From Streptomyces thinghirensis (GTDB lineage: Bacteria; Actinomycetota; Actinomycetia; Streptomycetales; Streptomycetaceae): a stretch of 64,000 bases of DNA. Location: positions 124,001 through 188,000 of the forward strand of contig JAKFGP010000008.1 of NCBI GenBank assembly GCA_021502835.1. Reading direction: 5' to 3'. The translations under genes and the position numbers were made by a program. Within the stretch, counting starts at the first letter, position 1; the number at the start of each line of letters is the position of its first letter. The notes under the pieces were generated by a model. It made no database searches and was not told the DNA's origin. It saw only the letters and a list, made by a program, of their open reading frames with translations. Positions 50,474 through 60,139 of the stretch are shown here, one piece after another.

Positions 50474-52899
50474 ATGAGCGACGAGCCGCAGCCGCAGCAG
50501 CCGAACCAGGGCTGGGCGCCGAGAGAGCCCCAGGCGGCCGGCGAGGGGGCGGCCGGCGACGGGAAGGCCAAGAAGCCCAAGCGGCCGGCGCGCACCGGAT
50601 GGCGCCGGTTCGTCCCGACCTGGCGCATCGTACTGAGCACCTGCCTCATCGGCGTCCTGCTGCTGATCGGCGGCTTCTTCCTCGGCTACCACCTGGTGCA
50701 GATCCCGGCCGCCAACGCGCTCGCCACCAAGCAGTCCAACGTCTACCTGTACGCCGACGGCAGCGTCCTCGCCCGCGACGGCGAGGTCAACCGGGAGAGC
50801 GTCGGCCTCGCCCGCATCTCCAAGGCCGCCCAGCACGCCGTCCTGGCCGCCGAGGACCGCGACTTCTACACCGAGTCCGCCATCGACCCGGGGGCCATGG
50901 TCCGCGCCGGCTGGAACACCGCCACCGGCAAGGGCAAGCAGTCCGGCTCCACCATCACCCAGCAGTACGTCAAGAACTACTACCTGGCCCAGGAACAGAC
51001 CATCACCCGCAAGGTGAAGGAGTTCTTCATCTCGATCAAGCTCGACCGCGAGAAGAGCAAGAGCGAGATCCTCGAGGGCTACCTCAACACCAGCTTCTTC
51101 GGCCGCGGCGCCTACGGCATCCAGGCCGCCGCCCAGGCCTACTACGGCATCGACGCCAAGGACCTCACCGCGGCCCAGGGCGCCTACCTCGCCTCGCTGC
51201 TCAACGCGCCCAGCCAGTACGACGTCGTCGCCCACCCGGAGAACAAGCCCGCCGCCGAGGCCCGCTGGAACTACGTCCTGGACGGCATGGTCGAGAAGGG
51301 CTGGCTGAGCCCGTCCGAACGCGCGAGCCAGAAGTTCCCCGCGCCCAAGGAGAGCACCATCTCCACCAACATGTCCGGGCAGCGCGGCTACGTCGTCAAC
51401 ATCGTCAGGGACTACCTGATCCAGAACGAGATCGTCGACGAGGAGGAGCTCGACCGCGGCGGCTACCGCATCACCACGACCCTGCAGAAGGACAAGCAGA
51501 ACGCCTTCGTCAAGGCCGTCGACGACAAGCTCATGTCCAAGCTGGACAAGAAGGAACGCAAGGTCGACACCTACGTCCGCGCGGGCGGCGCCTCCGTCGA
51601 CCCGGAGACCGGCAAGGTCGTCGCGATGTACAACGGCATCGACTACGTCAAGCAGTACACACCCAACGCCACCCGCCGCGACTTCCAGGTCGGCTCCACC
51701 TTCAAGCCCTTCGTGTTCACGTCCGCCGTCGAGAACCACTCCGAGACGCAGGACGGCCGCACGATCAACCCGAACACGATCTACGACGGCACCAGCGAAC
51801 GCCCCGTCCAGGGCTGGAGCGGCGGCCGCTACGCCCCGGAGAACGAGGACCACCACGACTACGGGGACGTCACCGTCCGCGAGGCCACCGACAAGTCCGT
51901 CAACGCCGTGTACGCCCAGATGGCCGTGGACGTCGGCTCCGACAAGGTCCAGCAGACCGCGATCGACCTCGGCCTCTCCAAGAACACCCCGAGCTGACGC
52001 CCTCCCCCTCCATCGCCCTCGGCGTGGCCACCGCCAGCCCTCTCGACATGGCCGAGGCGTACGCCACCCTCGCCAACCACGGCAGGCACGGCACGTACAC
52101 GCTGGTCGAGAAGGTCATGAAGGACGGCAAGCAGGAGGTCGAGCTGCCCGAGCGGCGCGAGCGCCAGGCCGTCAGCCGCGAGGCCGCCGACACCACCACC
52201 TCCGTCCTGCGCAGCGTCGTCCAGAACGGCACCGCCACCGCCGCCCAGGCCGCAGGCCGCCCCGCCGCCGGCAAGACCGGCACCGCCGAGGAGGACACCG
52301 CCGCCTGGTTCGCCGGCTACACCCCCGAGCTGGCCACCGTCATCGCCGTCATGGGCCAGGACCCGGAAACCGCCGCCCACAAGTCGCTCTACGGCGCGAT
52401 GGGCCTGCCGCGCATCAACGGCGGCGGCGCGCCCGCCGAGATCTGGGGCCAGTACACCCGCAACGCCCTCAAGGGCGAACCGGTCACCGACTTCGACCTC
52501 CAGCTCCAGGCCGGCGCCGACGTCACCGCGTCCCCGTCCGACGACTCCTCGGACGAACCGGGCACCGGCGACGAGAGCGGCAGCGGCGACCCCGACGACG
52601 AGTCGACCGGCGACGAGGACGAGTCCGGCACCGAGACCACCCCGGGGCAGACCGGCGGCGGCAGCACCCCGCCGGGCGGCGAGACCGGCACCGGCGACCC
52701 GACGACCGGCGGCCCCACCACGGGCGGCGCCACCACCGAACCGGGCCCCACGGGCGGCGGTGACGGAGGCGGCGACGACTCGACGAACGGCGGCGGCACC
52801 ACAGAAGGTGGCGGCGGCGACACGACCGGCGCGGGCGGCGGAGGCGACTCGGACACCGGAACGGTCGCCGGCATCCCCGTCACACCCCGCCGCCAGTGA
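50474..52899 (+). CDS. bifunctional penicillin-binding protein (class A PBP, transglycosylase-transpeptidase)
   Basis: About 808 residues. A short cytoplasmic head (MSDEPQPQQPNQGW), membrane helix IVLSTCLIGVLLLIGGFFLGYHLV, GT51 domain with AAEDRDFYTE, GSTITQQYVKNYYLAQEQTITRK and EGYLNTSFFGRGAYGIQAAAQAYYG, then the transpeptidase domain with STFKPF (SxxK), SVN (SxN) and GKTGTAE (KTG). A Gly/Thr/Asp-rich extracellular tail of about 120 residues ends VAGIPVTPRRQ. It polymerises and crosslinks peptidoglycan. A single indel near 51995 breaks the frame (after KNTPS). Confidence 0.95.
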
Positions 52900-52920
52900 C
52901 GGCGAACTGGGCCTGCCGGG

Positions 52921-53241
52921 TCAGTGCCCGGAGGTCGCCTTCAGACCCACCACGGCGACCAGCAGCAGACAGATGAAGAAGATCCGGGCGGCGGTCACCG
53001 GCTCACCCAGCACCACCATGCCGAGCACCGCCGCACCGGCCGCGCCGATCCCCACCCACACGCCGTAGGCGGTACCGATGGGCAGCGTCCGGGCCGCGTA
53101 CGACAGCAGCACCATGCTGGCGACGATCCCCGCACCGGTGAACAGACTCGGGACGAGGCGGGTGAACCCGTCCGTGTACTTCATCCCGATCGACCAGCCG
53201 ACCTCGAGCAGACCGGCGACGAGCAACAGAACCCAGGCCAT
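52921..53241 (-). CDS. SMR family (SugE/Gdx-like) guanidinium exporter
   Basis: An intact 106-residue frame with four helices: MAWVLLLVAGLLEVGWSIGMKYTDGFTRLVPSLFTGAGIVASMVLLSYAARTLPIGTAYGVWVGIGAAGAAVLG. The membrane Glu13 in LLEVGWS is the conserved coupling site of SMR transporters; GWSIGMK with Lys is the SugE/Gdx type that exports guanidinium. GGAGGTG precedes the ATG, and a guanidine-III riboswitch candidate lies 32 bases upstream of the start. Confidence 0.93.
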   Translation of the reverse strand: MAWVLLLVAGLLEVGWSIGMKYTDGFTRLVPSLFTGAGIVASMVLLSYAARTLPIGTAYGVWVGIGAAGAAVLGMVVLGEPVTAARIFFICLLLVAVVGLKATSGH

Positions 53242-53272
53242 GACAGGCACCTCCGTGAACGAACTGAACGGT

Positions 53273-53318
53273 GGTGCGTCGTCTTTTCCTTGGCCCGGTA
53301 CGGCGCGTCTCGTCGGGG
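53273..53318 (-). promoter_or_regulatory. guanidine-III (ykkC-III) riboswitch candidate
   Basis: Read on the minus strand, the leader contains CCCCGACGAGACGCGCCGTA, then CCGGG, CCAAGGAAAAGACG and ACGC. This matches the ykkC-III consensus in order: ACGAG, GCGCCGUACC, a CGGG pairing the first CCCG, an A-rich linker and a 3' ACGACGC that can pair with GCGCCGU to form the pseudoknot. It sits between the promoter and the ribosome site of an SMR guanidinium exporter gene, the expected target. Confidence 0.82.
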
Positions 53319-53416
53319 TGCTTCCCCAAGGTAGCAAAGACAGCCGAAAGGGGCCGGTGACCTCGATCACCAGCCCCTGAACCGCTCTGCGAACCCCTGT
53401 TTCCAGGTACGGGGTC

Positions 53417-53772
53417 TCAGAGATACAGCCCGGTCGAGTCCTCCGACCCCTCGAACCGGTCCGCGGCCACCGCGTGCAGATCACGCTCGCGCATGAGCAC
53501 GTACGCCGTGCCCCGCACCTCGACCTCCGCGCGGTCCTCCGGGTCGTACAGCACCCGGTCGCCCGGCTCCACGGTCCGTACATTCGGACCCACCGCGACG
53601 ACCTCGGCCCAGGCCAGCCGCCGCCCGACCGCCGCCGTGGCGGGAATCAGGATCCCGCCCCCGGAACGCCGCTCGCCCTCACCGGTGTCCTGCCGCACGA
53701 GTACGCGGTCGTGCAGCATCCGGATGGGCAGCTTGTCGTCCGGGAACTGTGCTCGTTTCTCTTGGCGCTCAC
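53417..53772 (-). CDS. GroES-like co-chaperonin domain protein
   Basis: About 118 residues. IRMLHDRVLVRQDTGEGERRSGGGILIPATAAVGRRLAWAEVVAVGPNVRTVEPGDRVLYDPEDRAEVEVRGTAYVLMRERDLHAV is the GroES beta-barrel, but its mobile loop (GERRSGGGILIP) and N-terminal extension (VSAKRNEHS) differ from the groES next to groEL. It may be a divergent second GroES. GTG at 53772; one indel near 53740. Confidence 0.83.
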
Positions 53773-53795
53773 GCCCTGAACCTACCTGCCCCGGC

Positions 53796-54127
53796 TCAGC
53801 GCCGACGCCGCCGGGTACCGCTCAGGGCGAGCAGCCCGACGACCCCGACGACGACGAGCGCGACGGGCACGACGCGCTCCATCCGGGGCGAGCCCTCCTC
53901 GTCCACGAACTGCGACTTCACATCGCTGACCACACGATTGACCTCGACATACGCACGTCCGAGGTGTGATCGACGCTGGAAGCGACCTTGGCCTTCGCAT
54001 CGCCGACGATCGTCTTCGGGTGCACCCGCATCCCGATCTCGTCGAGCGTCTCGGCCAGCACCTCGCGGCGGCGCTTGATGTCCGCCTCGATCTGCGCCGG
54101 GGTTCTGATGTCCGACGTGTCCGCCAC
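53796..54127 (-). CDS. DUF3618 domain protein with C-terminal membrane helix
   Basis: The DUF3618 core is TPAQIEADIKRRREVLAETLDEIGMRVHPKTIVGDAKAKVASSVDHTSD, then NRVVSDVKSQFVDEEG, a C-terminal helix VVPVALVVVGVVGLLALSG and RRRR. It is small, about 110 residues, with a predicted tail anchor. The family function is unknown. GTG start; one indel near 53950. Confidence 0.85.
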
Positions 54128-54220
54128 CGTACGGCCTCCGAAGTCTGCTGACGCTGTTCCGGACAGTCTGTCAGCTACTCGCCCCGCTGCACTGTCAGGA
54201 CCCCCGGTTACGCTGGTTCG

Positions 54221-54689
54221 ATGAGCGAGCGACTCCAGCCCGGGGACGTGGCCCCCGCCTTCACCCTCCCGGACGCCGACGGCAACGGGGGTGTCCCTGT
54301 CCGACCACAAGGGCCGCAAGGTCATCGTGTACTTCTACCCCGCTGCCCTTACCCCCGGCTGCACGAAGCAGGCGTGCGACTTCACGGACAACCTGGAGCT
54401 GCTGACCGGCGCCGGCTACGACGTGATCGGCATCTCCCCGGACAAGCCGGAGAAGCTGGCCAAGTTCCGCGACACCGAGTCCCTGAAGGTCACCCTCCTC
54501 GCCGACCCGGACAAGAGGGTCCTGGACGCGTACGCGGCCTTCGGCGGGAAGAAGAACTACGGCAAGACCTACATGGGCGTCATCCGCTCCACGATCGTCG
54601 TCGACGAGGACGGCAAGGTGGAACGCGCCCTGTACAACGTCCGCGCGACTGGCCACGTGGCCAAGATCATCAAGGATCTGGGGATCTGA
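54221..54689 (+). CDS. bcp: thioredoxin-dependent thiol peroxidase (Bcp/PrxQ family)
   Basis: About 155 residues: LQPGDVAPAFTLPDADGN, VYFYPAALTPGCTKQACDFTDN (peroxidatic Cys and resolving Cys five residues later), SPDKPEKLAKFRDTESLKVTLLADPDK, and the conserved GVIRSTIVVDEDGKV. It reduces hydroperoxides using thioredoxin. One indel near 54285. ATG 94 bp from the divergent DUF3618 start. Confidence 0.93.
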
Positions 54690-54691
54690 GC

Positions 54692-54730
54692 GGCGCTGCC
54701 CGACCAGTAGCATGGCCGGGCAGCAGCGCC
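54692..54730. terminator. hairpin after bcp
   Basis: GGCGCTGCCCG pairs with CGGGCAGCAGCGCC (three-base bulge) immediately after the bcp stop and before tRNA-Leu. It could terminate bcp. Confidence 0.5.
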
Positions 54731-54732
54731 GG

Positions 54733-54819
54733 GCGGCCGTGGTGGAATTGGCGGTCACGCTGGGTTTAGGTCCCAGTGGGGTAACTCCCGTGAGGGTTCG
54801 AGTCCCTCCGGCCGCACCA
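54733..54819 (+). tRNA. tRNA-Leu (anticodon TAG)
   Basis: Acceptor arms GCGGCCG and CGGCCGC enclose a typical class II tRNA: D-arm, anticodon stem CTGGG/CCCAG with loop TTTAGGT (anticodon TAG), long variable arm, T-loop GGTTCGAGTCC. The 3' CCA is encoded. Length 87 nt. Confidence 0.97.
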
Positions 54820-54836
54820 GTACGTTTTCCGGCTGC

Positions 54837-55442
54837 TCAGCCAGGCAGCTCGCACCACCGGCACCAGCGCCCTGAACGCCTTCCCCCGGTGGCTGATCGC
54901 GTTCTTCTCGTCCGCCGTCAGTTCCGCACACGTGCGGGTCTCGCCCTCCGGCTGGAGGATCGGGTCGTAGCCGGAAGCCGCCCGTGCCGGCGGGCTCATG
55001 GCGCAGGGTGCCCCCTGGGTTGGCCCTCGACGACCCGCTCCGTGCCGTCGGGCAGGGCCAGGGCCGCCGCGCAGGCGAAGTGCGCGCCCCGGTGTTCGTC
55101 GGCGATGTCGCCGATCTGGGCGGAGGAGGAGGTCGAGGTTGGCCTTATCGTCGCCGTGGGTGCCGGACCAGCGGGCGGAGAAGATGCCGGGCGCGCCGTT
55201 GAGGACGTCGACGCAGAGGCCGGGGTCGTCGGCGACGGCAGGGAGGCCGGTGGCCTGTGCGAGGGCGTGGGCCTTGAGGGAGGGCGTTCTCGGCGAAGGT
55301 GACGCCGGTTTCCCTGACGTCGGGGATCTCCGGGTAGGCGTCCGCGCCGACGAGGTCGTGGGGCAGGCCCGCGTCGGCGAGAGATGGCCCTCAGTTCGGT
55401 GATCTTTCCGGCGTTGCGGGTGGCGAGGATCAGGCGGGTCAT
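54837..55442 (-). CDS. rdgB: RdgB/HAM1 XTP/dITP pyrophosphatase
   Basis: The N-terminal LILATRNAGKITELRAI is the HAM1 substrate motif, followed by [29 protein letters not shown], the conserved GIFSARWSGTHGDDKANLDLLL and GGFGYDPIL, then ISHRGKAFRALVPVV. It hydrolyses non-canonical purine triphosphates. Many indels (54850, 55000, 55125, 55285, 55380) break the frame, including the assumed final stop. Confidence 0.88.
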
Positions 55443-55488
55443 GGGGTCCAGTATCCCGGACCCCTAGGTCCGTCCCGCCGGCCCGTCC

Positions 55489-55898
55489 TTACGCGCGTGC
55501 AGACCTTCGTCAGTTCGCCGGCCGCGTCGGTGACGGGGCTCAGGTCCGGGGTGTTGTCACCGTTCTCGACGGAGGTGCGGACGTTGTCCACGGCCTTGCC
55601 GAGGTCGTCGACCGCCTTGTCGACGTCGGCGTTGTCGGTCTTGTCGCCGATCTTGTCGAGGTCCTTGTCTATGGAGTTGAGGGATTCCTCGAGCTGCGTC
55701 CGGGTCGTTGGACGCGTTCTCCACGGCCTGCTGGAGGGCGGTGACGCTGTCGGCGATGGCGTCGGCGGTCTGGACGCAGTCGAGGGCCTTGTCGACGGCG
55801 TCGCATCCGGTGGTGAGTCCGGCCGTCAGGGCGATGGCCGCCACGGTGGCGGCGGTGACGGTGGTGCGGCGAAGGCGGCGGTGGCGGCTCGCGGCCAT
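55489..55898 (-). CDS. secreted, probably lipid-anchored, uncharacterised helical protein
   Basis: MAASRHRRLRRTTVTAATVAAIALTAGLTTGCDAVDKALDCVQTADAIADSVTALQQAV. The TTGC at the end of the hydrophobic segment resembles a lipobox but has Thr at -3. The remaining helices have Asp-rich turns (IDKDLDKIGDKTDNADVDKAVDDLGKAVDNV). About 135 residues, no known domain. It lies between rdgB and rph. One indel near 55705 and one at the C-terminus. Confidence 0.7.
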
Positions 55899-56060
55899 GG
55901 GTCTCGGTCCTCCCCTTGGGACAGGGCCGGGCGGCCCGTCTGCGGTGCGGCGTCGGACGTACGGCGGTGAACCGTACGTCCGTACTGCTAGTGACGCGGC
56001 GGTGGGCGGCGGAGTTGCGTGTCCGGGCCGCCTTTTCTTGATGTGCCCTTGGTCTTCTCT

Positions 56061-56804
56061 TTACCTTTCGAGGACCGTGTCAAGGGCCTTGCGCTGAAGT
56101 TCGGCCAGTTCGGCGCAGCCGCCGGCGGCGAGGTCGAGGAGGGGCGTTGAGTTCGTCGCGGTCGAAGGGCTCGGCCTCGGCGGTGCCCTGGACCTCGACG
56201 AAGCGGCCGTCGCCGGTGCAGACGACGTTCATGTCGGTGTCGGCGCGGACGTCTTCCTCGTAGCGGAGGTCGAGGAGGGGGTGCCGTCGACGATGCCGAC
56301 GGAGACGGCGGAGACGGTGCCGGTGAGGGGCTTGCGGCTGGGCCTGATGAGCTTCTTGGTGGTCTGGGCCCAGGTGATGGCGTCGGCGAGGGGCGACGTA
56401 GGCGCCGGTGACGGCGGCGGTGCGGAGTGCCTCCGTCGGCCTGGAGCACGTCGCAGTCGAGGACGATGGTGTTCTCGCCGAGTGCCTTGTAGTCGATGAC
56501 CGCGCGCAGGGAGCGGCCGATGGGGCGGCTGATCTCGTGGGTGCGGCCGCCGATGCGGCCCTTGACGGACTCGCGGTCGCCGCGGGTGTTGGTGGCGCGG
56601 GGAAGCATGGCGTATTCGGCGGTGACCCAGCCTTCGCCGCTGCCCCTTGCGCCAGCGAAGGACGCCTTCGGTGACGGAGGCGTTGCGGAGGACTTTGGTG
56701 TCGCCGAAGGAGACGGGACGGAGCCTTCGGCGTGCTTGCTCCAGCCGCGTTCGATGGTGACGGGGCGGAGCTGCTGGGGGAGTGCGGCCGTCGATTCGTG
56801 ACAT
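56061..56804 (-). CDS. rph: ribonuclease PH
   Basis: The RNase PH core reads [97 protein letters not shown], then [40 protein letters not shown], ending LDTVLER. It trims 3' ends of tRNA phosphorolytically. Indels near 56135, 56275, 56390, 56430, 56650, 56725 and 56780 break the frame, although the gene is normally conserved. Confidence 0.92.
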
Positions 56805-56879
56805 GCGGGTGAGCCTAGCGGGCGCACGGACAGGGCCCCGTCCCGTGGTGGGAGGGGCCCCTGGGTGCGCTCGGCGTCT

Positions 56880-57115
56880 TTACATCATGTCTTCGATCTC
56901 GGCGGCGATCGGGTCGGCGTCGGTGCCGATGACGACCTGGATGGCGGTGCCCATCTTGACGACGCCGTGGGCGCCGGCGGCCCTTGAGGGCGGCTTCGTT
57001 GACCAGCGCGGGGTCGTTGACCTCGGTGCGGAGGCGGGTGATGCAGCCTTCGATCTCGTCGATGTTGTCGATGCCGCCGAGGCCGGCGACGATCTTCTCA
57101 GCCTTGCTGGCCCAT
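56880..57115 (-). CDS. nagF: PTS GlcNAc-specific EIIB component NagF
   Basis: About 78 residues: [73 protein letters not shown]. Cys in EGCITRLR is the phosphorylation site of the glucose-type IIB domain. It passes phosphate to GlcNAc moved by NagE1/NagE2. The ATG is followed by one G too many (indel); a second indel near 56985. It is divergent from nagE1, sharing a dre site. Confidence 0.93.
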
Positions 57116-57232
57116 GTTCTGTCTCCCTGATCCGAACCGCTTTGTGGCAGTAACCCACAGTTGGCCCATCTTCGCGAGCCATCGTGGGGCCTGTATCGAA
57201 TGATGGCGTCACGGCGGCGGAGCCGTTTGTCA

Positions 57233-57248
57233 ACTGGTCTACACCAGT
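57233..57248. promoter_or_regulatory. DasR-responsive element (dre), nagF/nagE1 intergenic
   Basis: ACTGGTCTACACCAGT matches the palindromic dre consensus (ACTGGTCTAGACCAGT) at 15 of 16 positions. It lies between the divergent nagF and nagE1 starts. The GlcNAc regulator DasR binds such sites in Streptomyces. Confidence 0.9.
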
Positions 57249-57273
57249 GTACCGGCGACCGGATGGAGACCGG

Positions 57274-58570
57274 ATGAGTGCCGACAGCGGGGTCAGCCCT
57301 GCACGTGCCCGCTGGAACACGGCGTTCCAGGGGTTGCAGAAGATGGGTCGCAGCCTTCAGTTGCCCATCGCGGTCCTGCCCGCCGCCGGGCATTCTCAAC
57401 CGGCTGGGGCAGCCGGATGTCTTCGGGGACGACGGTCTTGGCTGGTCGAACGTCTCGAAGGTGATGACCGGCGCGGGCGGTGCGCTGCTGGACGGTTCGC
57501 TGGGGCTGCCGCTGCTGTTCTGTGTGGGCGTGGCCATCGGGATGGCGAAGAAGGCTGACGGTTCGACGGCGCTGGCGGCGGTGGCGGGGTTCCTCGTCTA
57601 CTTCAACGTGCTGCGGCAGTTTCCGGAGGACTGTCCGGAGGGTTCGGAGGCGGTGCCGCAGATCAGCTGCCAGTTGACGGACGGGTCGGGGACGGTGACG
57701 GCGTTCACCTTCCAGAATCCGGGGGTCTTCGGTGGCATCGTGATGGGGTTGCTGACGGCCTATCTCTGGCAGCGGTTCCATCGGACGAAGCTGGTCGACT
57801 GGCTCGGGTTCTTCAACGGGCGCCGGCTGGTGCCGATCATCATGGCGTTCGTGGCGATCGCCTTCGCGGCGCTGTGCCTGTGGGTGTGGCCGCCGATCGG
57901 CGATGCGCTGGAGAGTTTCAGCGACTGGCTGACGGGGCTGGGCGCCTGGGGTGCGGGTGTGTTCGGGCTGGCGAACCGGGCGTTGCTGGTGATCGGTCTG
58001 CATCAGTTCCTGAACGTGCCGATGTGGTTCCAGTTCGGTTCGTACACGAAGCCGGACGGCACGGTGGTGCACGGCGACATCAACATGTTCCTGGCGGGCG
58101 ACCCGAACGCGGGTCAGTTCACCTCGGGCTTCTTCCCGATCATGATGTTCGCGCTGCCCGCGGCGGCGCTGGCGATCACCCACTGCGCGAAGCCGCACCG
58201 GCGCAAGGAGGTCGGCGGCCTGATGCTGTCGGTGGCGCTGACGTCGTTCGTGACGGGGATCACGGAGCCGCTGGAGTACTCGTTCCTGTTCATCGCTCCG
58301 GTGCTGTACGCGGTGCACGCGGTGCTGACGGGTGTGTCGATGGCCGTGACGTGGGCGCTGGGCGTGAAGGACGGGTTCAGCTTCTCGGCGGGGCTGATCG
58401 ACTACGTCATCAACTGGAACCTGGCCACCAGGCCGTGGCTGATCATTCCGATCGGCCTGTGCTTCGCGGTGGTGTATTACGTGGTCTTCCGGTTCGCGAT
58501 CACGAAGTTCGACCTGAAGACGCCTGGGCGGGAGCCGGAGGACGAGGTGGAGGACGTCACGAAGGTGTAG
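57274..58570 (+). CDS. nagE1: PTS GlcNAc permease EIIC NagE1
   Basis: FQGLQKMGRSLQLPIAVLPAAGILNRLGQPD begins the glucose-superfamily IIC membrane domain of about 430 residues. Conserved elements include KKADGSTALAAVAGFLVYF, WLGFFNGRRLVPIIMAF, GLHQFLNVPMWFQFGSY and the substrate motif GITEPLEYSFLFIAPVLYAVHAVLTG. Like NagE2 it lacks its own IIA/IIB domains, hence relies on NagF. One indel near 57390. Confidence 0.93.
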
Positions 58571-58626
58571 ACCTCACGCAGTAGACCTCGCGCACCCTCA
58601 CGTACCCTTTGACCGTGGTCTCACAG

Positions 58627-58655
58627 AGGCCCTCGGACCGACCGTCCGGGGGCCT
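58627..58655. terminator. hairpin terminator after nagE1
   Basis: AGGCCCTCGGAC and GTCCGGGGGCCT form a 12-bp stem with one G-T pair and a short loop, 57 bases after the nagE1 stop. Confidence 0.6.
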
Positions 58656-58760
58656 TCGGCCCGCCCTCGGGGGCCCTGACCTGGCGGCTTGATCGGACAC
58701 TGCGCGTAGTTCCGCCGTCGCGGAATCACGGGTTCCTTACGCGGCCTTCATCGTGCTACA

Positions 58761-58793
58761 ACAGGTCTACACCACTGAGTGGTGTAGACCACC
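58761..58793. promoter_or_regulatory. two adjacent dre sites upstream of nagE2
   Basis: ACAGGTCTACACCACT (58761-58776) and AGTGGTGTAGACCACC (58778-58793) are two dre-like sequences in inverted orientation separated by one base; together they form a larger palindrome that ends 16 bases before the nagE2 start. Tandem dre sites suggest tight DasR repression. Confidence 0.88.
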
Positions 58794-58809
58794 ACCCGAT
58801 GGAGGAAGT

Positions 58810-60061
58810 ATGAGCACCGCCACCGACAAGGCGGCCCCCGCAAAGAAGCGGGGATCTGGTCTTTTCCAGGGTTTGCAGAAGGTCGGCCGCAGCCTGCAGC
58901 TCCCGATCGCCGTGCTTCCGGCGGCCGGCATCATGGTCCGGCTCGGCCAGGACGACATCTTCGGCAAGGACGGCCTGGGCTGGGACCGCGTCGCCGCCGT
59001 CTTCAACAACGCGGGCGGTGCTCTGACCGGCTCGCTGCCGATCCTGTTCTGCATAGGCGTGGCCATCGGCTTCGCCAAGAAGGCGGACGGCTCGACCGCT
59101 CTGGCCGCGGTGGTCGGCTTCCTCGTGTACAGCAAGGTCCTGGAGGCCTTCCCGGTCACCGAGGCGGTGGTCAAGAACGGCGAGGACGTCGCCGCGACGT
59201 ACAACGACCCGGGTGTCCTCGGCGGCATCATCATGGGTCTGCTCGCCGCGGTGCTGTGGCAGCGGTTCCACCGCACCAGGCTGGTGGACTGGCTCGGCTT
59301 CTTCAACGGCCGCCGACTGGTGCCGATCATCATGGCCTTCGTCGGCATCGTGGTCGGTGTCTTCTTCGGTCTGGTCTGGGAGCCCATCGGTACCGGCATC
59401 TCCAACTTCGGCGAGTGGATGACCGGCCTCGGCGCCGGTGGCGCGGCCCTGTTCGGCGGCGTGAACCGCGCGCTGATCCCGGTCGGCATGCACCAGTTCG
59501 TCAACACCGTGGCCTGGTTCCAGCTCGGCGACTTCACGAACGCCGCCGGTGAGGTCGTGCACGGCGACATCACCCGCTTCCTGGCCGGTGACCCGTCCGC
59601 CGGCATCTTCCAGTCCGGCTTCTTCCCGATCATGATGTTCGGCCTGCCGGCCGCCGCGATCGCCATCGCGCACTGTGCCCCGCCCGGAGCGCCGCAAGGC
59701 CGTGATGGGCATGATGGTCTCGCTCGCGCTGACCTCGTTCGTCACCGGTGTGACCGAGCCGATCGAGTTCTCGTTCATGTTCATCGCGCCGGTCCTGTAC
59801 GTGCTGCACGCGGTGCTCACCGCCGCCTCGATGGCGATCACCTGGGGCCTGGGTGTGCACGCCGGCTTCAACTTCTCGGCCGGTGCCATCGACTACGCCC
59901 TGAACTGGCATCTCGCCACCAAGCCATGGCTGATCATTCCGATCGGTCTGGTGTTCGCGGTGATCTATTACGTGACGTTCCGCTTCGCGATCATCAAGTT
60001 CAACCTGAAGACCCCGGGCCGCGAGCCCGAGGAGGAGGTCGAGGACCTCACGAAGGCGTGA
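58810..60061 (+). CDS. nagE2: PTS GlcNAc permease EIIC NagE2
   Basis: GGAGGAAGT precedes the ATG. SGLFQGLQKVGRSLQLPIAVLPAAGIMVRLGQDD, KKADGSTALAAVVGFLVYSK, WLGFFNGRRLVPIIMAFVGI, GMHQFVNTVAWFQLGDF and TGVTEPIEFSFMFIAPVLYVLHAVL identify the IIC domain. About 417 residues, similar along its length to NagE1. NagE2 is the main GlcNAc uptake system in S. coelicolor. One indel at about 59685. The stop is followed by a strong hairpin. Confidence 0.95.
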
Positions 60062-60075
60062 GTCCCCGCCGCGGA

Positions 60076-60131
60076 CAGGCATGACGAGGGGCCCCGGAAC
60101 CGGGAAGGTTCCGGGGCCCTCGTCATGCCTG
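60076..60131. terminator. strong bidirectional terminator between nagE2 and MBL gene
   Basis: A long inverted repeat, CAGGCATGACGAGGGGCCCC through GGGGCCCTCGTCATGCCTG, with a 5-nt loop (GGGAA) and one unpaired base. It is placed between convergent genes. Confidence 0.85.
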
Positions 60132-60139
60132 CGCGGGGG

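Noticed and set aside
50372..51856. Minus-strand 494-codon frame antisense to the penicillin-binding protein gene
   Set aside because: Mirror-frame artefact; the plus strand has complete GT51 and transpeptidase motifs.
51990..52010. Programmed frameshift in the penicillin-binding protein gene
   Set aside because: No slippery sequence or downstream structure evident, and other genes show the same kind of break.
56061..56804. rph as a pseudogene
   Set aside because: All catalytic segments are present in order; the breaks match the window-wide indel pattern, so I treat it as a sequencing problem.
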